Of a DNA stretch of 64,000 nucleotides, positions 50,093-58,016 are shown in pieces. Within the stretch, counting starts at the first letter, position 1. Each line of letters opens with the position of its first letter. The position numbers and the translations under genes are program-made. The notes under the pieces were generated by a model. The model saw only the letters and a list, made by a program, of their open reading frames with translations. It searched no databases and was not told the origin of the DNA. The stretch comes from Paraburkholderia adhaesiva (GTDB taxonomy: Bacteria; Pseudomonadota; Gammaproteobacteria; Burkholderiales; Burkholderiaceae): positions 1,836,501 to 1,900,500 of the forward strand of contig NZ_JAJEJQ010000001.1 of the NCBI RefSeq assembly GCF_021390575.1, written 5' to 3'.

Positions 50093-50604
50093 TCGAATTT
50101 GCACGGCAACCGGTTAAGGTCGCGCATATCAATGTGCGCCCCGAGCACCACGGCGACGAAGAGGTTATCGCCGTCGATCTAAAACTCGCCTTCGAACTGC
50201 CGAGTGTGTCACTGGACGGCCTTAGCCCGTCCCTGCGCACTTCGCTGTTCAAGACGCCCGACAATCCGACCGCCTGGGATGATATGGGCCTGGCGCTTCC
50301 TACGTCTGTGCGTAATCCGCGCCTTGGCGTGCTGAAGTGGTCGCAGACCTGGCGCGAAATGCACCTGGCCTTGCACGCGGGCGAAACGCCAGGCGACGAT
50401 ATCCGCTTCGATGGCGTCACCTTCTGCAAGGTCACAATGCGCCCGCGCGAAGGCGGCACCGTGGCCTATACCGCGTGCGCCCAGGTGCATCCGCGCACGG
50501 ACGGCGAGACGGCAAAGCTGGTCACGCTTTTGAAGCTGAAACACGAAATACCCGGCACGCTGGACGCGAGCAAGGAAACAGACGAAAGCGCAGCGGGAAA
50601 GTAA
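50089..50604 (+). CDS. Hypothetical early phage protein
   Basis: The 171-aa beta-rich protein (VKVAHINVRPEHHGDEEVIAVDLKLAFELP, then DDIRFDGVTFCKVTMRPREGG) is coupled by ATGA to the preceding gene. It belongs to the recombination operon, and a ssDNA-binding or accessory role would fit position only. No family assigned. Confidence 0.55.
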   Translation: MIEFARQPVKVAHINVRPEHHGDEEVIAVDLKLAFELPSVSLDGLSPSLRTSLFKTPDNPTAWDDMGLALPTSVRNPRLGVLKWSQTWREMHLALHAGETPGDDIRFDGVTFCKVTMRPREGGTVAYTACAQVHPRTDGETAKLVTLLKLKHEIPGTLDASKETDESAAGK

Positions 50605-50673
50605 CCCACGATTGCGGCACGACACCGGGCCGCGCGTGGCGTGCGTGCGTCCGGTTGCGCCTCTGGAGAAAGC

Positions 50674-50955
50674 ATGAGTCCTGGTTTCCGCGCCGACCTG
50701 TTCCCGCCCGCTATCACGCCGCCCGCCAAAACGACCGCGAGAGGCGAGCCGCCAATGACGGTTGACGAATTCTGCGCACGCTACGCCCTGAGCCGGTCGC
50801 ACTATTACGACCTGAAAAAACGGGGACTCACGCCCGACGAATTGCGCGTGGGCCGCAAGGCACTGATAACGGCCGCCAGTGCGCGCGCATGGGAGCGGCG
50901 GATCGCCCAAGAGCAAAAAGCCGCACGGACACGGATGAACGCGCAAGACGAATAG
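50674..50955 (+). CDS. Small HTH protein, excisionase-like
   Basis: The product is 93 aa from ATG 50674 (GGAG upstream). A winged-HTH segment, MTVDEFCARYALSRSHYYDLKKRGLTP then LRVGRKALITAASARAWERRI, has the AlpA/excisionase form (helix-turn-helix followed by a beta wing). It is the last early gene before the cargo locus and the integrase, so it is the best candidate for the recombination directionality factor and for binding the decamer arrays. Confidence 0.6.
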   Translation: MSPGFRADLFPPAITPPAKTTARGEPPMTVDEFCARYALSRSHYYDLKKRGLTPDELRVGRKALITAASARAWERRIAQEQKAARTRMNAQDE

Positions 50956-51002
50956 AGTCCGGGCGGGGTTAAAATTGGACCTCCAAACGAGGAGATCCTT
51001 TC

Positions 51003-51941
51003 ATGACGGACCAGAGCCGGTCGCAACACGTTCTGGAGCTTGCACGCGAGCTTCTTGACGATATCGAGTTAGGACGTGCAGAAGGTGAGCGCCTGATTTT
51101 GAAGGCGTCTCGCCTAGCGCGCTGGGTTGGGAGCGACGAAGTTCGCGCTTGGTTAAAGCTGGAGATGGGAGGTTATTACAATAATGATCCAGTTTCGCTC
51201 AAGTATATGGGTCTCACCGGACGCTGGATAGACCGCGAGAAGAAAACTGGATATTGGGGGCCGCTTGCGCAGCAGGAAGCATTGATTGCTGCACAAAGAG
51301 CAAAGCTTGCAACGCTACGGACACCAGATATCAGCGGCGATTACGCCAATCTCGCCATCATGAACGTAATGAAGGAGATGACCGCCTGTACTGCATTAAT
51401 ACAGACGATTAGCGGCATAAAAAGCCGAGTATTGGGCTTGCTCCACAACTTTGTCAGCGAAATCTACTACGCGAAGGAATTCGATAACCTGACGGAGACA
51501 ATTTTCGAAAGATATCAACGCGACGTTGATACGCTCCTCGTTCAGCACTGCGGCGATGTCCTCGAAAAAATCCCTTCCGTTATGGATCGACTTTCTGCCG
51601 GTGATAACGAGGCCGTTTCGCAAGCGCTTTCGACTTGTCGGCGAATTATCGAATCGTTTGCTGATTCGATCCTCCCACCGAGTGACGAGACAGCAGAAGT
51701 TAACGGAAACACTCTAAAACTTGACGCGTCAAAGCACCAGAATCGAATCAATGTGTATGTCAATATGAGAACCGATAGCCAATCCCGGAAGCAGAAAATT
51801 AGGCAGAATTTATCAAATCTTTTTGATCGCGTTTCATCCGGTGTCCACAAGGATGTCAGCGCAGAAGAAGCGCGTTCTCTTTTCCTTAATACATATCTCT
51901 TCTTAGGTGAAATTCTGCATTTGGGAAAGACAACCGGTTGA
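51003..51941 (+). CDS. AbiTii-domain protein, probable abortive-infection cargo
   Basis: The product is 312 aa, with GAGGAGA before ATG 51003. The N-terminal 70 residues (HVLELARELLDDIELG, LILKASRLARWVGSDEVRAWLKLEMGGYY) match the AbiTii domain found in phage-defence genes. The C-terminal two thirds are helical and unassigned. The gene is AT-rich, monocistronic, ends at a bidirectional terminator and sits between early genes and the integrase, a common cargo site. A defence role is inferred. Confidence 0.62.
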   Translation: MTDQSRSQHVLELARELLDDIELGRAEGERLILKASRLARWVGSDEVRAWLKLEMGGYYNNDPVSLKYMGLTGRWIDREKKTGYWGPLAQQEALIAAQRAKLATLRTPDISGDYANLAIMNVMKEMTACTALIQTISGIKSRVLGLLHNFVSEIYYAKEFDNLTETIFERYQRDVDTLLVQHCGDVLEKIPSVMDRLSAGDNEAVSQALSTCRRIIESFADSILPPSDETAEVNGNTLKLDASKHQNRINVYVNMRTDSQSRKQKIRQNLSNLFDRVSSGVHKDVSAEEARSLFLNTYLFLGEILHLGKTTG

Positions 51942-51972
51942 ATATAAGGGTTGTGGCGTGGACAACTATATG

Positions 51973-51999
51973 AAGCCCGCCAGATGGCGGGCTTTCTCT
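51973..51999. terminator. Bidirectional terminator between cargo gene and integrase
   Basis: A 9-bp stem AAGCCCGCC/GGCGGGCTT with loop AGAT is followed by TCTCTT on the plus strand. It separates convergent genes. Confidence 0.75.
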
Positions 52000-52013
52000 T
52001 AGATGCACAGGTG

Positions 52014-52671
52014 TTATGCTGCCAGGAGCGGCGCGGGCGCAATCTGTAGAATGTTCGGCCCCGAGAGTTGCAGCGCGGCCACTGCGCGCAATTTGCTTTC
52101 CGGCGCAAGGTGCGCGTAACGCTGCGTCATTTCCAGCGTGGCATGGCCCAGGAGTTCACGCACCACGTTAAGGTCAACGCCCGATTGCACGAGCCACGAC
52201 GCGAACGTATGGCGCATGTCGTGCCACCGGAAGTCTTCGATACGCGCCGCTTTCAGGACGGATGCGAACGACTTTTTCATGTCCTGGATTGGCTCGCCCG
52301 TTTCGCCCGCGAAGACGTACTCGCTATCAGGGTGCGCCAGGGGCTTCCACGTTACCAGTACGTCATGGAGCGCGGCATTGATCGGAATATGCCTTTGCTT
52401 GCCGGACTTCGCGTGTTCGTCGCGCACCGTAATGAAGTGGTGCGCGAAGTCCACGTCCGACCATCGAAGGTTGAATAGTTCGCCCTTGCGTAACCCGGTC
52501 ATGATGGAAACGAGCACGGCCGGGCGCAAGGCGTCCACGAATTCCGCGTTGCGTAGACACGGCAATTGCGGCATGCGACGGCGGCGGCGGTGGTCGTTGG
52601 TGCGGTCGCGCGCGTCGCGCATTTCGTTTTCCCGCGCGACCAGGGCGGCATAGAACCGGCGCGCTTCGTCC
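52014..52671 (-). pseudogene. Tyrosine integrase, C-terminal part (cut by IS)
   Basis: This fragment carries the catalytic domain: TGLRKGE (first Arg), WHDMRHTFASW (His-x-x-Arg), LGHATLEMTQRYAHL (His and the tyrosine nucleophile). Its upstream end reads EARRFYAAL and joins in frame to the N-terminal fragment at 53865 once the 1193-bp IS and one GTCC copy are removed. The intact protein would have 442 aa, typical of P4-type integrases. As interrupted, it has no proper start and lacks arm- and core-binding domains. Confidence 0.9.
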
Positions 52672-52737
52672 GGTAATGCCCCCGCAAATCCATCGTCGGG
52701 AGAAGTAGAATTTTCTCGTTAAGAGGGAGTTCTGCAG

Positions 52738-53004
52738 ATGAAGAAGTCGAGATTCACGGACAGCCAGATACTGGAGGCGCTCAAGCGCGCGGAGGCCGGA
52801 CTGGCGGTGCCGGAGCTGTGCCGGGAGCTGGGCATCAGTTCGGCGACGTTTTATAAATGGCGCTCGAAGTACGGCGGCATGGACGCGTCGATGATGTCGC
52901 GCATGAAGGAACTGGAGGCGGAGAATGCCCGGCTTCGCAAGATGTACATCGAGGAGAAGCTCAAGGCTGAGATTGCCTCGGAGGCACTGCAAAAAAAGTT
53001 CTGA
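52738..53004 (+). CDS. IS3-family transposase OrfA
   Basis: The 88-aa protein has an HTH ([34 protein letters not shown]) for terminal-repeat binding and a leucine-zipper-like end. A AAA AAG at 52992-52998, six bases before its stop codon, is a canonical -1 slip site. Slippage joins it to OrfB through [12 protein letters not shown] to make the full transposase. Confidence 0.9.
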   Translation: MKKSRFTDSQILEALKRAEAGLAVPELCRELGISSATFYKWRSKYGGMDASMMSRMKELEAENARLRKMYIEEKLKAEIASEALQKKF

Positions 53005-53024
53005 AGCCATCTCGTCGGCGCGAG

Positions 53025-53825
53025 ATGGCAAAGCGGGTTGTGCAACAGCGGCGCGTGTCAATTCGTGTGGCGTGCGCGGCGTTTGGCATCAGCGAGTCGT
53101 GCTACCGGTACGAGGCGAAGTTGAACACGGAGAACGAAGAGATTGCCAACTGGCTGCTGCGTATCACGGGTTGCCATCGCAACTGGGGTTTTCTGCTGTG
53201 CTACTTCTACCTGCGTAACGTGAAGGGATTCGGCTGGAACCATAAGCGCATTTACCGGATTTACCGCGAGCTGGAGCTGAACCTGCGCATCAAGCCGAAA
53301 AAGCGGCTGGTGCGGGAAACGCCGCAGCCGCTATCGGTACCGGAGGCCATCAATGAAGTGTGGTCGATGGACTTCATGCATGACCAGCTGGTTGACGGGC
53401 GCAGTATCCGGACGCTGAACGTGATTGATGATTTCAACCGCGAGGCGCTGGGCATCGAGGTGGATTTCTCGTTGCCATCCGAGCGGGTGATTCGCACGCT
53501 GAAGCAGCATATGGAATGGCGAGGCAAGCCGAAGGTCATCCGGTGCGACAACGGCCCGGAATATCTGAGCGCGGCCATCGTGACGTGGACGCAGAAGCAA
53601 GGCATCCGGTTGGAATACATCGAGCCGGGCAAGCCGCAGCAGAATGCGTATATCGAACGGTTCAACCGGACTGCTCGGTACGAATGGTTGTCGCAGTATC
53701 TGTGGGAAGACCTGGAGCAGGTTCGCGAAGCGGCGGCCGACTGGATGTGGATTTACAATCACGAGCGCCCGAATATGGCATTGGGCGGTTTTACCCCGAA
53801 GCAGCGGCTGGCCATGGCCGCTTAG
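53025..53825 (+). CDS. IS3-family transposase OrfB (DDE integrase core)
   Basis: The 266-aa protein has the retroviral-type DDE catalytic residues: [15 protein letters not shown] and [10 protein letters not shown]. The N-terminal [16 protein letters not shown] helix is typical of the IS407-type branch. It is expressed mainly as an OrfAB fusion by frameshift from orfA. Intact. Confidence 0.92.
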   Translation: MAKRVVQQRRVSIRVACAAFGISESCYRYEAKLNTENEEIANWLLRITGCHRNWGFLLCYFYLRNVKGFGWNHKRIYRIYRELELNLRIKPKKRLVRETPQPLSVPEAINEVWSMDFMHDQLVDGRSIRTLNVIDDFNREALGIEVDFSLPSERVIRTLKQHMEWRGKPKVIRCDNGPEYLSAAIVTWTQKQGIRLEYIEPGKPQQNAYIERFNRTARYEWLSQYLWEDLEQVREAAADWMWIYNHERPNMALGGFTPKQRLAMAA

Positions 53826-53864
53826 TTTCTACTTCTGCCCACCGTGGAAAACGGGGGCATTACC

Positions 53865-54539
53865 GTCCGGCGTCAGGTATCGGACGATGCCCGAGGGTTC
53901 CGGCAGCATGCGGATTTTCTTCATCGGATGCGCCGCGAGGATTTCGCAGTCTACGGCATAGGTGAGCAGACCTTGCAGGGCGGTAAGTTTCTTGTTCGTG
54001 GTTGCGCGCGCCAGTCCCTTGTTCAGTTGCGCCGAGCGCCACGCTTCGAGCAGGGCGGCCGTGATATGGTCGAGCGGCAAGTCGAGCATATCGGGGAACG
54101 ATTGTTCGATCAGGCGCGCGTTAGCGTCGCCGTGCGCCGCCGTCTTGCAGTAGGTGCGCAATTGGGCCTTGTAGCGGTCCCTGAGAAAGTCCCCCAGGGT
54201 CGGAACCGTGCCCGCCGCCTTCGTCAGTTCTGTGCGCTTCGCCTTGCGCACCGCGGCGGCCGTGAGGGAGTCGCCCTTGCGGTCGAGGATTTCGGCTTCG
54301 CGGCGGGCGGCGTCGCGCGCTTCGCCGGGATTCATGGCGGGCCACCGGCCGACCGTAAGCCGTCCCATTGTGCCGTCCGGCTTTGTCCACCGGTAGGTGT
54401 AGGAGGCAAGCCCCGCGGGCGTCACCTTGACGCGAAAGCCCCGCATTTCCGTATCGGCAAATTCCTGGTATGCGCCGGTTGCGCGAATGTCACGCATGAA
54501 GGCGCGGTCGATCGTGAAACGCTGATGTTTTGTACCCAT
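53865..54539 (-). pseudogene. Tyrosine integrase, N-terminal part (cut by IS)
   Basis: This part encodes about 225 residues: the DUF4102-type arm-binding domain (TEMRGFRVKVTPAGLASYTYR, GRLTVGRWPAMNPGEARDAA) and the core-binding SAM-like domain, ending IVRYLTPD. Translation then runs into the IS and stops at 53829 after about a dozen foreign residues. The gene starts near the right attachment site and reads away from it. A truncated product might still bind arm sites and interfere. Confidence 0.9.
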
Positions 54540-54714
54540 TTAGCTGTCCGGTAGAGGTTGGCAGCAGCACGGCCGTTAGGGCAAATCTAGGGCAATTCTT
54601 GCCCTGGACTGCACTGGACCGCACTGGACTCCACTGGACACAAAAAAGTCGCAAACCCTTGAAAAATATAGGTGTTTGGACTGCACTGGACCGCACTGGA
54701 CTGACAGAATCGGA
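54540..54714. promoter_or_regulatory. Integrase upstream/attachment arm region with decamer arrays
   Basis: The bases between the integrase start and the attachment core contain no gene. They hold CCGTTAGGGCAAAT (54573-54586) with TAGGGCAATTC (54589-54599), matching the pair at the other prophage end, and two arrays of GCACTGGAC(C/T) (54604-54640 and 54678-54702), the inverse of the array at 46826. They are candidate integrase and excisionase binding sites, and probably operate on the int promoter too. Confidence 0.65.
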
Positions 54715-54759
<45 letters not shown>

Positions 54760-54769
54760 GGCAAATCAA

Positions 54770-54806
54770 GGGCTTACAGCGCATTGGCGTGTAAGCCCCT
54801 TTGCTT
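54770..54806 (+). terminator. Displaced chromosomal tRNA-fMet terminator
   Basis: GGGCTTAC pairs with GTAAGCCC over a 13-base loop, followed by CTTTGCTTTT. It lies just outside the right attachment core, so it was originally the terminator of the tRNA gene. Confidence 0.6.
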
Positions 54807-54875
54807 TTCCGGCTCCGTGTAACCTGGGTGTAACCGGTGTACCGGCACGCCGGTTACAGGTCAATCCAACGCGGG

Positions 54876-55985
54876 TCAGACGTTCTCCCCATCGAACAAG
54901 CCGAATTGGCCGTTGGCTCGTTTCTTTTCAAAGCGCTTCTTTCGTCCCTGAGGCGTCTCTCGAATCTCGCCACTTCCTTCAATTTTGTCGAGCACGGTGG
55001 TAACGCGGTAGCCCGTTACCTTGGCATTGCCAAACTCGTCGAGCTTGCGCTCACTTTCCAGCACACACCGGATTGAGTCTCCATGCTGAAAACTGACCTG
55101 ACTATGCAAGACCTCGTCCTTGTATGTCTTGTCATCCATGATGAACGAAATCACCTGGTCGTTCCATCGGCCTTTCCACTGTATGTTCCCGTGAGTTATG
55201 ACGGGCGCCACGATTTCTATGACGGCGTCTGTGACGTCAGGCGCCAGCTTGTCGCTCTGCAGCACGAAACTCGAAAAATCCGCCCGGTGAACTATTTGCT
55301 CATCTAACGCCGGCCCGTCCTCTGGGAACCACCGGAAGCCAGCCGCCGTTACCGCGCTGTAGGAGATAAGTTGCCTGTAAAAATTTGAACGTCGCCGGTT
55401 GACTTTCGGGTCCGTTTGCAGGCTCAAGTGTTTAAAATTGTCACCTCCGTATGGATTCGGCGACAGCAATTGTTCGGGTTGAACCAGTGGAGGCACGTAG
55501 ACTAACGACGCAGGGGATTTTTTGGCCGTTGCGTCGGGCAGCGAGGGACGGCTGGTCTTTGGAGTGTTCGCACTCAATTCGCGCTGAAGTTTTTTGACCT
55601 CCAGTTCAGATCGAAGGTTTTCTATTTTTGAGTGTTCAATGGCGAGTCGGTTGATCTCCAACTGCTGCCTCTCTAACTCCGGGTTGGGTTTGGGCGCGGC
55701 CGACCAGATGTGTACTGATATGTCCAGAATCGCACAAAAAATGGCTGTAAATGCTGGTACTGACAGAGCCCGGTTGTCCTTGTGAACCAGGACTCTCCAG
55801 ATGTCACGGAATCCACCGTCTGCTGAAACGCTGGCCTCAAATTGAAGCTCCGCCCCCAAACGTTGCGCGACATACGAGACCGTGGCCAAAAATTCCGCTT
55901 CGCATCGGTTTCTGATGAACGCATCCATGGAGTGTGCGCCATCCTTCAAGTAGTAATGCGCCTCAAGGCGCGCGGCATTCTCCAC
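54876..55985 (-). CDS. Hypothetical protein with coiled coil and DNA-repair-style C-terminus
   Basis: The 369-aa protein is not recognised. There is one hydrophobic stretch (VPAFTAIFCAILDISVHIW, about 75-93), then a coiled coil (ELERQQLEINRLAIEHSKIENLR), a polar linker, and a beta-rich C-terminal half (KGRWNDQVISFIMDD, GDSIRCVLESERKLDE) ending in basic residues. It is the last gene of the minus-strand toxin island and the first beyond the prophage end. Confidence 0.6.
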   Translation of the reverse strand: MENAARLEAHYYLKDGAHSMDAFIRNRCEAEFLATVSYVAQRLGAELQFEASVSADGGFRDIWRVLVHKDNRALSVPAFTAIFCAILDISVHIWSAAPKPNPELERQQLEINRLAIEHSKIENLRSELEVKKLQRELSANTPKTSRPSLPDATAKKSPASLVYVPPLVQPEQLLSPNPYGGDNFKHLSLQTDPKVNRRRSNFYRQLISYSAVTAAGFRWFPEDGPALDEQIVHRADFSSFVLQSDKLAPDVTDAVIEIVAPVITHGNIQWKGRWNDQVISFIMDDKTYKDEVLHSQVSFQHGDSIRCVLESERKLDEFGNAKVTGYRVTTVLDKIEGSGEIRETPQGRKKRFEKKRANGQFGLFDGENV

Positions 55986-56049
55986 TTCGACTTCTCCTTA
56001 TCCGAAGCGCGACGGTGCCAAACCGTTCGCGCCGATAGCCGCGCCCGGA

Positions 56050-56524
56050 TCAGCCCCCGGCCAGCTTGCCCGTCGCCTCGTACCGCCCGCGTTTCCAGCC
56101 ATTCCTGGCCCTGGTCTGGTTGAGAATCGCGCACTGCGGACACCAGCTCCCCTTTATCACGCTGGCAGGAACGGCCTCCCACTCGTGACCCTTTGCGCAG
56201 CGCCAGCGCAGTTTCGTCTCGTTGTTGACATAGCGTTCGGACAGGCACTCGCCCGTGCGCAATGGCCTGCATGTCCCCAATCTTCAGCCGCATCTTTTCG
56301 AAGGCGCACTGCGGGCACCACGGGCCGCTGGTTCGAAGGCCCGCAGGCGCGGCCTCCCATACGTGACCTTCGGCGCACTGCCAGCGCAGCTTTGTCGCTG
56401 TGTTGCGATATTCCGTAGACAGGCACTGTCCACCACGCGCCTGCGCCATCGCGTGCATGTCCGCGATGGACAGACGCACGCCCTGCCTGCCTTTCTGAAT
56501 CGTCACGCCCAGGCCATCCCCCAT
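56050..56524 (-). pseudogene. Zinc-ribbon repeat protein with frameshift
   Basis: ATG 56524 overlaps the stop of the PAAR gene (TGATG). The product has two copies of a treble-clef zinc unit: ECLS/QCLS..Y, LRWxCAxGHxWE(A)AP/VP and WCPQCA. The first copy is in the starting frame. The second continues in another frame from about 56250 (extra G or two lost bases within CACGGGCGAG) to the stop at 56050. The frameshift disrupts the second zinc unit. Function unknown, perhaps nucleic-acid binding. Confidence 0.65.
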
Positions 56525-56796
56525 CAGGCCGAACAACCCGCGCCGGGACTCGCCTTGACGTGATTCCTGCCACACGGGCACAGCACCTGGTCATCGTCGA
56601 GCACGCTCGCGCGACCGTCCTCGCTCATGTTCGTTCCTGTACCCTCTATCGGATACTCGCCAAGACAGTTGCCGCACGTCGCCATTTCCCGGTCGAGCGC
56701 AATGCGCCGCTCGCCGTCGAACAACGTGGATGCCTTCGCGATCACGTGTCCGCCCGTCGTCGTTGGATCACCGTTACACACTGCTGCCTTGCTCAT
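56524..56796 (-). CDS. PAAR domain protein
   Basis: The 90-aa protein is a stand-alone PAAR-type domain: AAVCNGDPTTTGGHVI at the start, TCGNCLGEYPI and VLCPCGRNHVKA as Cys-containing turns. It would cap a VgrG spike. It lies after two DUF3396 immunity-type genes and a nuclease effector on the same strand, so it probably delivers that effector. TGATG coupling to the next gene. Confidence 0.78.
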   Translation of the reverse strand: MSKAAVCNGDPTTTGGHVIAKASTLFDGERRIALDREMATCGNCLGEYPIEGTGTNMSEDGRASVLDDDQVLCPCGRNHVKASPGAGCSA

Positions 56797-56809
56797 GCGA
56801 TGTCCCTCG

Positions 56810-57976
56810 TCAGTTGGTTTTCACCGGGACAATCAAAGGCGTGCGGGGAAGCGGGGGCGCGTCCCGATAATCAAAACGGGCTTCCCATTGCCGCGTTCCG
56901 TCGCTGTCGGCATGAGGCGCACCCGGCACATTGGTCTGCAAGTCCTGGGGATCAGGATTACGCAAAACACGAAGTACACTGTTGACGACCAGGTACGGCT
57001 CAGACCAGTCCTCTTCCGGCGCACCCAGCCAAGGGAAATCTCCTGCCCGGATGAGCAGGCACTTCCCGATCCGTTCGATGTTGATATCCGGCCGCGCGAG
57101 TTCGGCCCGCACCTTTTCCTCACCACCGAGACGGTCCACAAACAGGTCGCCAATCAGCGTGTACCAGTTCACGCCCTTGATGAAACCATAGCTTCTCACT
57201 TTCGCACCGGGACGAAGATCGTCATAGATGGCGGTATCCCGTCCCTCCGAATTCTCCTCGTACGACATCGTTTGATACGCATCGCCCTGCGTGAACGCGT
57301 AGCTGTCAATTTCCAGCCCCCTGAACCGCTGCGCCATCGCCCATTCCTGCGACAGGTAGGAATGGAAGTCGTACGGCAGGATGGGCGACAGGCCACCATA
57401 GCCGCCGCATACAGGAAGCTTTTCGCAGACGAACCGCAGGAAGGCTTCGTATTGCTTGACGCCCTCCGGCATGCTGACGAAATCCATCGGCATCCAGAAT
57501 TTCAGGTAGGACATTTCCCGGTCGGTTCCCTTCTTGTGAATGAGACCGGAATAAGGGCTTTGGTAGTCGTCGGCCAATGCGCTGCTGGTCAGCGTCTCGA
57601 TCTGATAAGCCGCTGCGGCGTCCGGGTCGGCCTGACTGGACAGTACCGCCTCTACGGCTTCGTAGGGTGGCGTCTCGACAATGGCGCGACGGATCGACAC
57701 GATCCCGGCAGGTGTCCTGCGGCCAAAGTTGCCCGTTCCCTCCGGCCCCCGGCCACCCTTGAGGTATTCGCCAAACAGTTCCGCGAAGCGGTCGAAGCAG
57801 GCCAGAATGCCCTGGCGGACTTCCAGCGTCGAACCACCCCGGAAAAGCACCGTGCCGATCACACCAGGCAGCACCACAAGCCGCCCCTTCCTGTCATGCA
57901 GGCACAGTTCCTCACGATAGCGCTTCAGGGCTTCTTCCGGGGTAAGTATCAGTGTTGACGCTTGTGAACTCATCAT
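56810..57976 (-). CDS. DUF3396 type VI immunity-family protein
   Basis: The product is 388 aa from the Met-Met start near 57976. The DUF3396 pattern is present: GVIGTVLFRGGSTLEVRQGIL with FAELFGEYL near the N-terminus, SYLKFWMPMDFV in the middle, and GVNWYTLIGDLFVDRLGG toward the end. DUF3396 proteins (TsiV-type) neutralise VRR-NUC T6SS nucleases. It is the second of two such paralogues between the effector and the PAAR gene. No SD is obvious. Confidence 0.78.
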   Translation of the reverse strand: MMSSQASTLILTPEEALKRYREELCLHDRKGRLVVLPGVIGTVLFRGGSTLEVRQGILACFDRFAELFGEYLKGGRGPEGTGNFGRRTPAGIVSIRRAIVETPPYEAVEAVLSSQADPDAAAAYQIETLTSSALADDYQSPYSGLIHKKGTDREMSYLKFWMPMDFVSMPEGVKQYEAFLRFVCEKLPVCGGYGGLSPILPYDFHSYLSQEWAMAQRFRGLEIDSYAFTQGDAYQTMSYEENSEGRDTAIYDDLRPGAKVRSYGFIKGVNWYTLIGDLFVDRLGGEEKVRAELARPDINIERIGKCLLIRAGDFPWLGAPEEDWSEPYLVVNSVLRVLRNPDPQDLQTNVPGAPHADSDGTRQWEARFDYRDAPPLPRTPLIVPVKTN

Positions 57977-58016
57977 CGTTTGAAGGAACTTAAACTCAAC
58001 ACACGTGGACAGCATC

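Larger units (their letters stand above)
52672..53864 (+). mobile_element. IS3-family element (1193 bp) inside the integrase
   Basis: The ends GGTAATGCCCCCG (52672 onward) are matched inverted at the right end, and an inner AGAAGTAGAA is also inverted. GTCC at 52668-52671 repeats at 53865-53868, a 4-bp target duplication as in the IS407-type branch. It carries orfA and orfB with a -1 frameshift signal, so it appears complete and possibly active. Confidence 0.92.
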
